Shown here: positions 38,761 to 50,290 of the stretch, piece after piece | Layout: every line of letters begins with the position of its first letter | Numbering within the stretch: the stretch's first letter is position 1 | From: Callipepla californica brunnescens | Taxonomy: Eukaryota; Chordata; Aves; Galliformes; Odontophoridae | Assembly: GCA_023055505.1 (NCBI GenBank) | Contig: JALIRH010000001.1 | Location: 120,563,723-120,627,722 of the forward strand | Reading direction: 5' to 3' | Length of the DNA stretch: 64,000 bases | Notes under the pieces: generated by a model | The model's database searches: none | What the model was told of the DNA's origin: nothing | What the model saw: only the letters and a program-made list of their open reading frames with translations | Position numbers and translations under genes: made by a program

Positions 38761-38946
38761 AGATTTGTGCAGCAGACTGCGGAGGACACGGCGTTTGCGT
38801 CGGAGGCACCTGCCGCTGCGAGGAGGGCTGGATGGGCACAGCCTGTGATCAGCGAGCGTGTCATCCACGCTGCAATGAGCACGGCACATGCCGGGATGGC
38901 AAGTGTGAATGCAGCCCGGGCTGGAACGGAGAGCACTGCACTATTG
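38761..38946 (+). CDS. TENM4: TENM4 exon encoding EGF-like repeats 6 and 7
   Basis: The exon is 186 nt, phase 1-1. The acceptor tctcccacag ends at 38760 after an unusually long pyrimidine tract (38681-38758); the donor is ATTG/gtaggg at 38947. Repeat 6 ([20 protein letters not shown] to AC) and repeat 7 ([18 protein letters not shown] to HC) both have six cysteines. The exon ends in CTI plus one base. Splicing to the microexon gives CTIAHYLDKVVKEGC; splicing straight to the EGF8 exon gives CTIEGC. Both are in frame, so this exon sits on the 5' side of a probable alternative-splicing choice that sets the EGF7-EGF8 spacing. It follows the largest intron of the window (19.2 kb). If the donor is ignored, translation runs about 26 residues into the intron before a stop, with no recognisable domain. 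Confidence 0.96.
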
Positions 38947-40355
38947 GTAGGGAGAAAGAAAAAAAACAAACGACCGCTTTTCAAAGAGTAATCAATGATC
39001 AGGGAGGAGGAAAGACGCATGCTTGATGGAATATGTGTGACTTAGTGTAGCATGAGCACCTTTGTTCTTGGGTTTCGAGTTCTGACATCATACATTTTCA
39101 TGTGGGAGCAAAATGTCCTTTCATTTGTTGATGACGTGGTGATTCTTGTTTCTTACAATCAGACTCAAAGTGCACCAACGTGGTGCTTGATGCAGAGACA
39201 AGCTGTCAAACGGCAGCTAGGTGCTTTTCAAGCATCCCGCTTTGCCTCTCTCAGAATGTCTTTCTGTGGCCCTCAAGACTTCTCCCTAGTATGTCAGCAG
39301 CTTGGAAACGTGCTTCTGGTTTGAAGTTTCCTTTAATTTGCTCCATTGTTTGCCCTGCCACATTGCTGCAGTTTGGCAGCTTCTGCCTGGTACATGTCTT
39401 GCATGCCCCCTGTCTGCTCGGCTACCTTTCTAACCATTTTGTTGTCCTCTCTGTTTGGTTCTGCATTCCTCATGCACCTGGCACTTACCTGGAGCTCCCA
39501 GTGGCATGTCTATTTTTATTAGCAGTAAGGTACCACCAGTATAGTAAAATCATGCAAGAGCTACAGTTGCCACATTAAGCAGATTGCAGCAACATTAATG
39601 AACAGGCTTCTGCTTGCCTTCCTCCTTCGTCTCACTTAACTCCTGGATGCACTCTCCATTTTTCCTTTTCTTCTGTCTGTCACACATTCACACACTTTCG
39701 TCTCCATTGCATAGTCATGCTATGAAATCAGGAGCATTATAACTCCCCAGATACTGTTTGTTTTACATTAATGGAAAACTAATTGAGTTAATCCAGTTCC
39801 ACTGTCAGTAATGCCTGTGTGGACCTGAAGAAACTCAGTTGACTTTAGAAGAGGTATTGCAGAGTGAGAACTCTTCTCCAGGCACTTAGTTTTAATCACC
39901 TTTTTAAAGACAAGAAAATCAACTCCTGCGTGGCTTTCCTCATGCAGTGATACCTATAAATCACACTGCAACAGAATTAACCACTGGCAATACCTGGACA
40001 AAGAAGGTTGACATGGTTATCCCTGTAGATGATCATCTCAGTTACACGTAGACATCCACTGGTATTGCTTGAACATCAGGTAAGCTTGCACACATGAAAG
40101 CAGGCGGGAAATGAAGCCTGATCACAATATTTTAATTCCAGCATTAGGGTAATGGTTCAAACCATATCTGTGGCTCGATTCTACTTATCATTTATTTATG
40201 CTAATGTCACCCTACCACATTATGGTCTCCACATGCATCCCTTAATGAAAAATATCTAGCTCTAAAAACTTCCTCTGTCTCATTAGACGTTACATTCTTT
40301 CTGCTTTCTCGTCTACGTCCCTAACAGCTTTCATTTCTTTTCAAGAGGAAGGCAT

Positions 40356-40384
40356 AAAAAAAAAAAAAAGAAAAGAAAAAAAAA
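40356..40384. repeat. A-rich run
   Basis: Fourteen A, then GAAAAG-type interruptions and nine more A. Confidence 0.88.
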
Positions 40385-41859
40385 CTCTCTTAAATGACTT
40401 TAGAATGAAAAGGGAGCAGGCCTATGTTAATTGGAATCCTATGTTTTTGTAATATCATTTTATAGCCTTGTGTTCAAGCACTTTGATTTGGAAAGCTACA
40501 CAGATTCATGAAAGGTTTTAAAAGAAAAAAAAAATGTTCAGCAAAAGCGTCGAAATCCAGGGGACAATTTTATGTGAAAGGCATTTATGCACACGAAGCC
40601 TGATTCATTCTCTCAGTGCCATTTTATTAGCTCTCTTGCAAAACCAAAATGCCACTAGTTCGGTATACGATATTTCTCCACACCACTGATATACCCAGGC
40701 TGATTTCAAACAAGCTTTTATCTTTCCTGCTAATTAAATTTACCCCATTATTTGTGGTATCCCTCACTCCAAATGTAAAGAGCCCTTGTTATCCTGGGAA
40801 AGGCCAGCACTGCAATGCAGTCAGCCCTGAGGTTTTAATGGTGCACACTGTCATTGTGTGTGGTGCTACCTTCCCATTGCAGTGCTGTCATGGGTTGACA
40901 GTCTCCCTTTTAATACTTAGGGTGCTGAAGCAGTTCTGTTTCTTTTCACTTCCCCTCCCTCCTCATCTTCTTGCATGGTGATTTAGCAACAAATCTGTAC
41001 AGTTTCATACCTCTGATGATGTAAACTGTATTTCCTAGTATTTCATTGGTAGATGCGTAGAATGTAAGGGAGATTTGGCAAAGCCATAAATAGCCAAGAA
41101 AATTGAATAGCTTTAGAAGGAGGAATAACTGATATTGGCACAGATGAAAGGACATTGGCTTGGAATTACGTACATGAAGTGTGTGGAAAGCATTCCCTTG
41201 TCCTTGTGTAATTTCCCTGCATGACAACTTGTTCTGTTGATAGTAATTCCTTCCATGTCTGTGTCATGGCCCGGTTTGCTTTAGCACTGGCAAACATAAA
41301 ACCCCATTGCTGAAGTGATGCTTTTACAATATTGCCATGTGTGCAGGTAACATGGTAGAAATTGATACCAGTAAAGCAGAATTCTTCCATTTCCTATTGA
41401 GCATGTTTGAGAGTAAGAAAACCTTTTTGTTTTGTAGGTCATAGGAGGCTCTTTCTTATGGTGTACAAGGGGACTGTGATCCCGGTGGATTAATTCTGTT
41501 TGCTTATACAAAGAGTCATGTTACCAAATATACTAGCTTGATTGCTCGCATTCAGAGATTTCATTAGACAAACCTCAGTTAATTTCCAACCAGGAAATTG
41601 ATGCAGAAGTGTTCATTCATCATCCCATCTCAGCAAACTTAGCACATCCAGGCATAAGAGTAGAACAGAAAGTTGATTATAGAACTGTGGGAAGCCCGAA
41701 ACCCAGCAGAAAGGCTCAATTGGTTTACTCCAATGTTTTAAAGGAGGAAAGATCATTACAATACCCATTATGCAAGACACCTGTGTTGGGCTCTCCAGCA
41801 TTTTCCAAATTTGCCTCCAGTTAGGAACATTGAAAGAATTGGACTTTCTTCTATTGCAG

Positions 41860-41920
41860 CCCAAAACACGCCAGCAGCGTCCAGGGAGCATGGTGGGTTC
41901 TAAGAGCATTGAGTTTAAAG
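41860..41920 (+). other. Candidate cryptic (premature-stop) exon
   Basis: A 61-nt segment is bounded by a good acceptor (ggactttcttctattgcag, AG at 41858-41859) and a strong donor (TTTAAAG/gtgaga at 41921). In the incoming TENM4 phase it reads (A)QNTPAASREHGGF and then a stop; 61 nt also shifts the frame. If ever spliced in, it would truncate the protein after EGF7 and mark the transcript for decay. It may equally be chance. Confidence 0.3.
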
Positions 41921-43080
41921 GTGAGATCCACTCTCTCATTGGAGGGCCCTAAAAGAGCAAACCATAAACCAGCTCTGTGGTGGGATACTGATTCACAAGA
42001 GACACCTCAGAAAAGTCCCCAGGTAGAATAAACAACTTCAGAGGTTGTCCAGGGTCTCAGATTCCATACAGCTGACTATATGGCCTGGAGAGTGCTCCAG
42101 GTGCTGCTGCAGAGACACAAAGTGAGACTTAGTGAGCCTGCACTCAGTGTAGGTCTTCTACCAAGACTAAATCCGATGTGAATCAGTCTGCAGTAAACAA
42201 GCCTTGATTCTTTGATTCCCGTTAGGATTATTTGGAAATTATGGCAGAAAGAGATTCCCTGTGTACGTGCTTAAAGCAGAGCTGAGATATTCATTACTGA
42301 AGGACAGGACACAAGGCCTGAGCCATTGCTTGGAGTTCCACTGCTGCACTGAACACTGTGAGGTCTCTCTGGAACCCTAAGGGGTCAGCAGTGGGCTTTC
42401 CAAATACACACAGATCCCCCCAGCATGTTTTCAAAGCACCTCAGTGCCTAATTCCCATTGATCTCTGCAAAAAATGCTTTCTCAACTCCTTTTTTATAAA
42501 TCTGGCCCTGGCACGTACAACTAATGTATGCAGTAACAATGCCTAGATAGACAGACAGCCTGTCCCACGCAGGCTTCTGCTTATGGTGCCATTAAGCTGC
42601 TTTTTTGGTTTACTTCGCAAAACTGAGTTTTGAGAAATCTGCCTCTTCCAATTTGCCTTTCATCAGTCTTCTTGCATAAACAGTCACACATGTTCTGAGG
42701 AGCTGGGGTTGTAATCGTTGCCCTCTGGTTCTGCTCGTGCAGCTGGAATCCAGACAAAGCACAATGCAGGTGGATTCTGCTCTCTTTTCCCAGTTTTCTA
42801 ACAAGTCACGCGTGCCTTTTAAAGTAGTTTGGACTATGTGCAGCCCAGCATAAAATAAGCCCACCTGTGTGGGGTGGCCTCAGCCCAATAGTAGATGATC
42901 AGCTCTCTGAAGCACACACCATACCCAGAGCAGAAGTTGAGCTGATCTGGGCTTCTGGTGCCCACCTTGTCTGGATGGGATGTGCACCTCTGGGCAATAG
43001 AAAGCCATAGTTACAGCTTTCAGTGGAAAATGTGAGCTTACAGCTTTGTTCCCACATTATTTTGCGTAAGCTAGAAGTAG

Positions 43081-43160
43081 AATCACAGTTGTAGAATCCT
43101 TTGAGTTGGAAGGGACCTTAAAAGGTCACCTAGTCCAACTCCCCTTCAATGAGCAGGGAA
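43081..43160 (-). mobile_element. CR1 3' fragment
   Basis: gtagaatcctttgagttgg, aagggaccttaaaaggtc, acctagtccaactcccc, ttcaatgagcaggga is a reverse-complement CR1 end. Confidence 0.82.
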
Positions 43161-43886
43161 AACAGGTAATCTGGCCTTGAATGGTTTGATACCACGTTTG
43201 GCAGTGAGTATGAAGCACAGAACTTTGAAGACTGTCTTTTCCCTGCCCCTTTGGCATGAAATTCCTTCCTCTGCCTTCACTAGTTCATCAGTGAAGGGCT
43301 TTTGCCTCCTCTCCTTCAAATTTTCCCTATCTCAATATAACTCCTTCCTAATGTATTTCAGACAAAACTAACCCAGACAGCTCAAACTAGGGAAATGAAA
43401 GGACTCTCAGACAGAAAATTGGTGATATGGGCTCACCCAGTAATGGATCTGAAGGGTCTGTAGCTTCCAGTGATGATGTGGAACTGAGTGCAGAACCTTT
43501 GGACATTGTTCCACATGCCCATGAGTTTTCCAAAGGAGTTCCTGCAGATGTTTTAGTGCCAGAATAGCACAAGAATGAGAACTGGTTTAGAGGAGAAAAA
43601 GTCATGCTTCAGCTGCATGGCCATGTGGAAAATTCCCATAGAAAGTCTCCATTATTTTCCTGTTCCAGAATAACACTGGCACATTACTGGCACGGTTGGC
43701 ATTGGAAGCTGTCTCCCTTACCTTTATCTGCACAGTGATGGCTGTCTGAGGTTGGGCTGCTGCAGATTTCAGTATCCCAAAGTGAAGTTCCCAAGTGGAT
43801 AGTGATGCTGCACTTCCCACACCACAACCACTGCACTAGTATGATTTGGGAATGTCATTCCCAATCCTCATATCTGCCCCACAGTA

Positions 43887-44020
43887 GGATCATAGACTCA
43901 TAGAATGGCATAAATTGGAAGGGCCCTTCAAGATCATCTAGCTTCAACGACCCTGCCTTGGGCAGAGTTGCTACCCGCTAGATCAGGCTGCCCAGGATCC
44001 CATCGAACCTGGTCTTTAAT
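43887..44020 (-). mobile_element. CR1 3' fragment
   Basis: ggatcatagactcatagaat, gggcccttcaagatcatcta, ccctgccttgggcagagttg and atcaggctgcccaggatccc form a reverse-complement CR1 end of about 130 bp. Confidence 0.82.
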
Positions 44021-44764
44021 AGTTCTGTGACCTCTCCTCCTGCTTACCATAGTGCTTTGACCATTAAGGTTTTCAGATGGAAGAAGATTCTTGGAAGGGC
44101 TGTGACCTCCCAGCTGGGCAGTCTGCTTGAGTGAACAGAAAGCAAAACTTTTCCTGAAGGAATCAGGATACAACTGAGAAAGAGGGAGCAGAGAGCAGGC
44201 ATGTTTTACTTGAACAAGGGAAATAACATTTAAACAGAACAAAATAGAAAAGATCAAGACTTTGAGCCTCTCATTTATTAGCGAGGACAAGCTGCTGTTA
44301 GAAGAGTGAGTGCCGCCTGCTGGCATGCATGGAGCTCACCCAGCCAGGACTTCTGGCTCCTGCCAACTTTCTATTTGACCCCAGAAAATCAATCAGAAAT
44401 TCGCTTTCCAAATTAATATTCCATGGGAATTGGGCACATGACTGCTCCCACTGCATCTCGAACTTTCATTTCTTTGCTGTATCCCTCCTTGAAAATGAGT
44501 GTATTAAGACCTGGTGAAGCTGCCACAAGGTTAATTTAAGGCTTGTAAAATAATTTGGTAGAGGTAAATGCAATGTGTTCCCATTAAGAGGATCCAGGGA
44601 AAAGCCTTTGGTAAGGCCACAGGAGAACAGTATGTCTCTGTGTGGAGAAGTGTAAGACAATCAGGTGAGGTGGAGCACTTTCAAATGACTCTTTTCCCTG
44701 ATGAAAAGCAGTAAAACAGGGGTAGACAGTTGCAAATGAGCAGAACACTAAAATATTCTGCCAC

Positions 44765-44820
44765 ACACATATATATATTTATACATATATATATATACAC
44801 GGATATATATATCAAAACAC

Positions 44821-44851
<31 letters not shown>
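44765..44851. repeat. TA-rich microsatellite
   Basis: Interrupted (TA)n run of about 87 bp, ending with a pure TA tract (about 44825-44850), 250 nt upstream of the microexon. Likely length polymorphic. Confidence 0.9.
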
Positions 44852-45102
44852 ACTTTCCTGTTTCTCTTCCTGGTCTTAATGAGTAAAGATGACTGGATGC
44901 CTAAACATAGCCTTCTTAAGCTCTTTGACTGAGGAGGGCTGTGCTCCACCCTTCTCCCTCTTTTCTCTCCTCATTATCAAGGTTTTTCTTTCCATATCAC
45001 AGCGAACTCTCCTTTGCCTTTCTAGCACCTGCACAGTCTCGTAGTAAGCCGCAATGCACTTATTCAATCCTACCTTAAATGTCCTGTCTTTTATCTCCCA
45101 AG

Positions 45103-45129
45103 CTCACTATCTGGATAAGGTAGTGAAAG
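45103..45129 (+). CDS. TENM4: TENM4 microexon encoding the EGF7-EGF8 linker AHYLDKVVK
   Basis: This 27-nt exon is bounded by tctcccaag (ending 45102) and AAAG/gtatgc (donor at 45130). With one base from the EGF6-7 exon and two from the EGF8 exon it reads A-HYLDKVVK-E, phase 1-1. The nine-residue insert matches the short AHYLDKIVK-type segment known between EGF7 and EGF8 in teneurins, alternatively spliced in TENM3 and swapped for another segment in TENM2 (established knowledge, recalled). The upstream intron has a short T/C tract. The 55 nt after the donor are very pyrimidine rich (CTCTTCC, GTCTTT, T-runs), the kind of context bound by PTB proteins at neural microexons. Its small size means similarity-based annotation can miss it. 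The coding call is strong because flanks, phase and sequence agree; alternative use is inferred from paralogues. Confidence 0.9.
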
Positions 45130-45184
45130 GTATGCTCTTCCTTCCTATTTTTCCTATTGTCTTTGTGGTTTTCTTTTTTTTTTT
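45130..45184 (+). promoter_or_regulatory. TENM4: Pyrimidine-rich element just downstream of the microexon
   Basis: After the gtatgc donor the intron reads tcttccttcctatttttcc, tattgtctttgtggttttc and a T-run. Such CU-rich flanks commonly bind PTB proteins and control microexon inclusion (family knowledge). The role here is inferred. Confidence 0.5.
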
Positions 45185-47538
45185 AAATGCACCGTGAACA
45201 TGCTGTGTTGAGGTTGCATCTCTTCCTCGTCATCACCAACATGCTCCCTAATGTCTGGAAGGGTGAACTTTCCAGTCATTTAGGTAGGAAGTACCTTTGT
45301 AAGTGCTGTGATCCTGTGTTAACATCGTATCAGTGTTCCTACCCTTCCCCTTGTCCCTCCCCTCCCCTTCAAATCATCTCTCACCCTCACCCCTACTACC
45401 CAGGTAAGGCAAGTCAGGAAGAAACAAATAACATCAGGAGCCCTATGCAGTGATGTGTTGTAATCAATTGTCTATGATCCATTTTGTAACAAGCAGGTGA
45501 GTGTGCTTTCTGTGTGGAGTCTTCATATTTTTGAGCCATGACTTGCATGGAAGTTTTGAACTTGATATACATTTACTATATATTTAAATTTTAATATTTT
45601 AATGCAAAATTATATGGCCTCCAAGCTTCTAGATACACAAATTAGCAAATTCTGTTCAAATTAGTGATGTACCCTATAAAGAAATCCTACCCTATGTTCC
45701 TATTTTTGAAAAGTAAATCAAGTTTATGACCCAGGTCTCTTCTCAGTGGCAAAGACACGGTATTGAACTGCTATGGAACAGAGGTACTGAGATCTTAGAA
45801 CAATCTCAGTTGTCTATTAATCAGGACAATAAGGTAAATTAGTGTAGGATTTTTAAACAAAAAATAGTTCCACTTAGCTTTCAAAAAATACTGAAGTAGT
45901 ATGCATCCAGTGAATGCAACAATCTGACAGTAAATATGATTAGGTTGGACACCAATAACCTTCTACATGGCTTATTTGACACTAACAGCAACACAGTGCT
46001 GACACCATGCAGCATCATATGTTCACTGGTTAAACAAACCAAAAAAAATCAGGTTGAACAAATCAGTTTCTTCCATAGAGTTATATTCTCCTTTTCAGGT
46101 TGTGAGCAATCAGGAACAGCAGCTGTGAGAAGCTGATGAAGAAGGACAGATATGCCAAAATATTTGTCCGGTGAACAGTTAAAATAAAATCTGCCATGCA
46201 AAGCTCTTGTTGTGTGACAGGCAACATGGGTGCCCCATAGAGTTCACTTCTCTGGATGAATTGAGAATCTAATGCTTCATGTTCTCATTGAGGCTTAAAA
46301 GAAGTTTCAGATACAATTGCAAACAGGGAAAAACTCTGAGCAGCCAAATATTAATGATAAGGGAATGTCCACGGTTTAATTAACCAGACTTTTATCTTCA
46401 GTCTAATGCACAGCAAACACCCATTTTCCTTGAACCACTGTTTGTAGATCAGTGGATTATTCAGTGGTAGTTTTTTCTCATTGCTTAGCGCCAGTGAAAC
46501 GTGATTGACTTGACTTCAACCAGGATTAAAATGATATTCTCCTTCTGAGATCAAGGAAAGAGGGCCACTTTCTGTACTCCTTCAGAGGAACGGTGACATT
46601 CATAGAGGAAGTTGTAGGGTGGCACCAGGCTGTGTGAGCATCCCCTCCTGTTGATGTTCCACATCTCAGTCTTTTGCATTTCAAAACCCCAAGAGCCCTC
46701 CTTCTCATCTCAGCTTGTATTGGGGAGGGCTGGGTGAAAAGGTAAACACCAGGAGGATAGATCTGATGAGTAACCCTGTCTGTAGAGCTTGTGCCCAGGG
46801 ATCTTCAGTGCTCATTTGCCCACTCAGTGGCTCAGTATTTTTTTAGTAAGTCCTGTGTAGCTGTCACTTCTTTTGATAACCTTTTACCTCACTTTTATGC
46901 CCAGGAATAAAGACATGTTATATTTAGTGAGTACTGCAAGTGGGTAACAGCTTAGGAAACATGCTAAGAACAACGATCGTATCTTACAGTACATGGCCTC
47001 TTTTGGGAAGATTAGCAACAGCTGAAACATTAAAAGTACATGCTTTTTACTTGGCTAACTTCATGGCGTGCATTTTTCAAAACTGAATTACTCATGCTCT
47101 TTTGGCTTTCTTAATTATTAACATCTTTTGGGTTGAAATCCCTTCCCAGTAATCCCGTGTTGTCAAGGGTGAGCCTGATTTACTGCTGGGTCTTTCCTAC
47201 AGCTTTACAGTAAATCAGACAAGATCCAGAGTTGTTTCTAAGTTGGAGGGCAAGTTTCAAGAGCAAACATCAGCTTTGTTAAGCCAATGAGCTACAACTA
47301 GAGCTGGAATAGAGTGCTCCGGCATAAGGCTCAATTAATACCAGTAATGCTTAAAATGAAAGTAGGCACCTAATAGTAAAGATGTATGGTTTTAGAGAGG
47401 GCTCCTTCATCCAGAATACTATTGGAACTGCCAAAACATCCGTATATTTAATTTCTATCGCTGTTCATTCATTGTCACACTTAAGAAGAAACCACATTAA
47501 TGCTGTAGTGGGGTGGATAACAGCTCGCTGAAATGTAA

Positions 47539-47591
47539 GGAATCTGAACCTCCATCTGAATTTAAGGATTCAGACTCCATCTGAATTCAGG
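47539..47591 (+). repeat. Two-copy tandem repeat, about 25-bp unit
   Basis: The text ctccatctgaatttaaggattcaga is followed directly by ctccatctgaattcagggat. A partial extra unit (ggaatctgaac) precedes it. Short local duplication in intron. Confidence 0.75.
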
Positions 47592-47841
47592 GATGTCTGC
47601 AAGGTCACTTCGTGGTTCTGAGAAGCAGTGAGAACCCAAGGTCAGTTCCTCCATTTCTGCAGTTAGAAACAACAGGAGCTCTGGCAAGTCACTTCTCCAT
47701 CTTTCAGGAGCCACGTGATGAAAAGCTTTTCCATACCCACCAGTTTAGGAGTTGAGTGTTTTTCACGACACTTCACTAGGTTTGCATAATCTATAGAGAT
47801 CCCTTGATGTTTCCCTTATCCCCTTCAGTTCCACGGAACTT

Positions 47842-47900
47842 GGAATCCTGAAATCATTTAGGTTGGAGATCTCTAAGATCATCTATTCCAACAGCAAACC
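47842..47900 (-). mobile_element. CR1 3' end remnant
   Basis: ggaatcctgaaatcattta, ggttggagatctctaagatc, atctattccaacagc resembles a decayed reverse-complement CR1 tail. Confidence 0.6.
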
Positions 47901-48583
47901 TCTAGTCCAGCTCCTGCAGATGTCTTACTCATTGATCTCACAAGCTGCAGGTGTTTGCATCTTCACATGTTCCATTCAGCCAGGTTGCACTCATTTCAGA
48001 GCCAGTAATCTATTGAGACTCACTAGAACATCCATATAGGACACTTTCTTACTGCTGAGAGAGGACTGACAAAAGTAATAAAACTGTCATCTGTCAACAC
48101 TTTAAGGTTTAAGAAGAAGGAAAGACTTTCAAGTCCAATTTCAAGTGACAATGAGCTTTAACGTGAAAAGAAATTGTCATTCAACATTGTTTTTAACTGT
48201 ACTAATTAGAGAAGTCCTTAACTGTACAGTTCATTAAGAGCAGACTGTTTTACCACCAATCTTGATCTTAAAAGTGGCACCATCATTTCTCACTCTGGTG
48301 ACTGTCACCTTCAACACGTTTTTCTTGGTTAGTTCAAAGTTTGTCCACTGTTTGTAACGCTTCCCTGCTCTGTATTCTCTCTTGCGTGGCAGACCTGATG
48401 TCTTTGTGATTGTCTCACAGTATCAGCCGTGCTTTCATGTGCTTCACTTAGAAAGTCACATAAAAGGCTTCTTCCCCCTCAGAAAGCCCTATTCATGTAT
48501 TTAATTATCTCAGTCACCCAGATACAGTTAACAGGCGCAAACAGGAGTACTGGATCATTAGTGACTCAGAGCTGCAGCATTGT

Positions 48584-48652
48584 CATAGAATCATAGAATC
48601 GTTTGAGTTGAACCCTAAAAGATCATCTAGTCCAACTCCCCTCCATGGTGCT
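48584..48652 (-). mobile_element. CR1 3' end remnant
   Basis: catagaatcatagaatcg, tttgagttgaaccctaaaag, atcatctagtccaactcccc is a reverse-complement CR1 end. Confidence 0.8.
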
Positions 48653-49401
48653 TTAAATCTGGGAAGGTTGAGCCACCCTGCTGTGTCGATGTTCAAAAGC
48701 TCTTTGGAGACACAATGATCTTTTCCCTTTGTTACCTAGAACAGGTGAAACGGATGAACTTCATTTGTGTCACCTTTTCTACAAGTGCTTTGAAGAGCAC
48801 TGTTTGTGGAATGTAGAATGTTGCACTTTCTACCTCTGTAGCTGGAAGTGATGGTCAGGTTGGTATGCAGCAGAACTATTTAGAAATAGTAATACAGTGT
48901 AAGTCCATTCTGCTAGGTATGTTGACCTGCATATTGATATTATCTTCTAACTTGCTGACGTTAGGAGTCCTCAGACAGCACTGCTGAATTGTGTTGTTTT
49001 CTATTAATGATTTCCCTTGTCATTACTTAGGAAACCTGTCTGTTCCCCTACCATACTACCACAAAGGACAGGTTCCATTTAGTCTTCCCAGGCCTGATAT
49101 TTTGCTGTATCTTTTGTGCTCATGGACCTGTGAAGAGGAGGTCATTTCATTGGGAAATAGCTGTCTGTGACTCCTTGGAAGAGATTTTTCTCTTTAGGAA
49201 CTGGAGTTGTCTCTCTTTTTCATGGGAGGAGGCAAACTCGCTCTCTAGGCTGGGAAGAAGGAAAGGTAATGACGCTACAGAGAGAGTCATCCCACAGTAG
49301 GCACCTGCTTGTATCTCAGCTGGTGATTCTATGTTCTTTTAACAGTCAAGGAGGAGGAGTGGACACTTCATGAAGACATAATCTTATGAGATACTCAATT
49401 C

Positions 49402-49434
49402 TTTCTTCCCCTCCCCCTCCCCCCCCCCCCCCCC
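49402..49434. repeat. C-rich tract with 16-C run
   Basis: ttcttcccctccccctcc followed by uninterrupted C to 49434 (16 C from 49419), then AG. The complementary strand has G-runs able to form a quadruplex; the C strand could form an i-motif. Confidence 0.88.
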
Positions 49435-50177
49435 AGAATGGTGTTTTACCTCTGTCTGCCTTCTGATGTGGTTGACTTGCTTTCTCTGAGCCCAGCTGAA
49501 GGAGTTTCACAAGAAATCATGGAAGTCCTTTTGAATAGTCCCAAACCCATCTCATACACGGACAAGGGCAACCTCATTGTACAGAATTTTATATAAATGT
49601 ACCACGCTCCACACATATATCAGTGAGGCTTTTTTGCCTTAATCATCCTACTGGGAGGTTATTCCAAAACTTTATTCTTTTGATCCTGACAAATGTGGTT
49701 CTTTGTTGTTTTTTTTTTCACTTTCTAATTTCCAGCCAGAAATTATTCATGCTTGGTTTAGGTCCATTTGTTCTTATGCCAGCATTATTCTCTTTAGCTT
49801 AAATAGTTGTTTTCCTTCTCACTGTTTATCTGTTTCATGAATTTCAGGAAAACAATCATAATCTTTTCAGCCTTTGCTGTGCTCGAGTGTACAAATCAAA
49901 CTCTTCTCATTTTCCCAGAGGTGGGAGGTGCCTCTATACTAATTACATCAGACACTTTCTGCCACTCCAAAACCTCCCCTCTCTAAGTTTGGGTAAGTGG
50001 AGGACATTCAGTAGTCCAATGTTAATTCCTCATTTATGCGGTTATATACATTTTTTGCCAGTATCTGCTGGAACTTATCACATGCGATATCTGAAGATCA
50101 TTTATTAGTGTTCTGTTTTCTTTCAGTCTCACAGAAAGCAATCAGTTAGTACAGTATTTTTTTGTCTAATGAAATTA

Positions 50178-50290
50178 GATGTGGTACTAAGGAACATGGT
50201 TAACAGGCAACGTTGGTGGTAGGTGGACAGTTGGACTAGATGATCTTAGAGCTCTTTTCCAACCTTAGTGATTCTATGATTCTGTGATTC
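50178..50290 (+). mobile_element. CR1 3' end fragment
   Basis: gatgtggtactaaggaacat, acagttggactagatgatc, ttttccaaccttagtg and attctatgattctgtgattc make a typical forward CR1 terminus of about 110 bp. Confidence 0.88.

Larger units (their letters stand above)
38947..45102 (+). other. TENM4: TENM4 intron between EGF6-7 exon and the microexon
   Basis: A 6.2-kb GT-AG intron. It contains an A-rich run (40356-40384), CR1 3' fragments on the minus strand (43081-43160, 43887-44020), a TA-rich microsatellite (44765-44851) about 250 nt before the microexon, and a splice-site-bounded 61-nt candidate cryptic exon (41860-41920). No domain-bearing open frame was found. Confidence 0.75.

Noticed and set aside
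38947..39026. Open extension of the EGF6-7 exon past its donor
   Set aside because: The lysine-rich tail has no domain, and the gtaggg donor gives the expected join to the microexon or EGF8 exon.
49437..49490. Possible exon after the C-rich tract and AG
   Set aside because: In the TENM4 phase it reaches a stop after about 54 nt with no donor and no similarity to teneurins.
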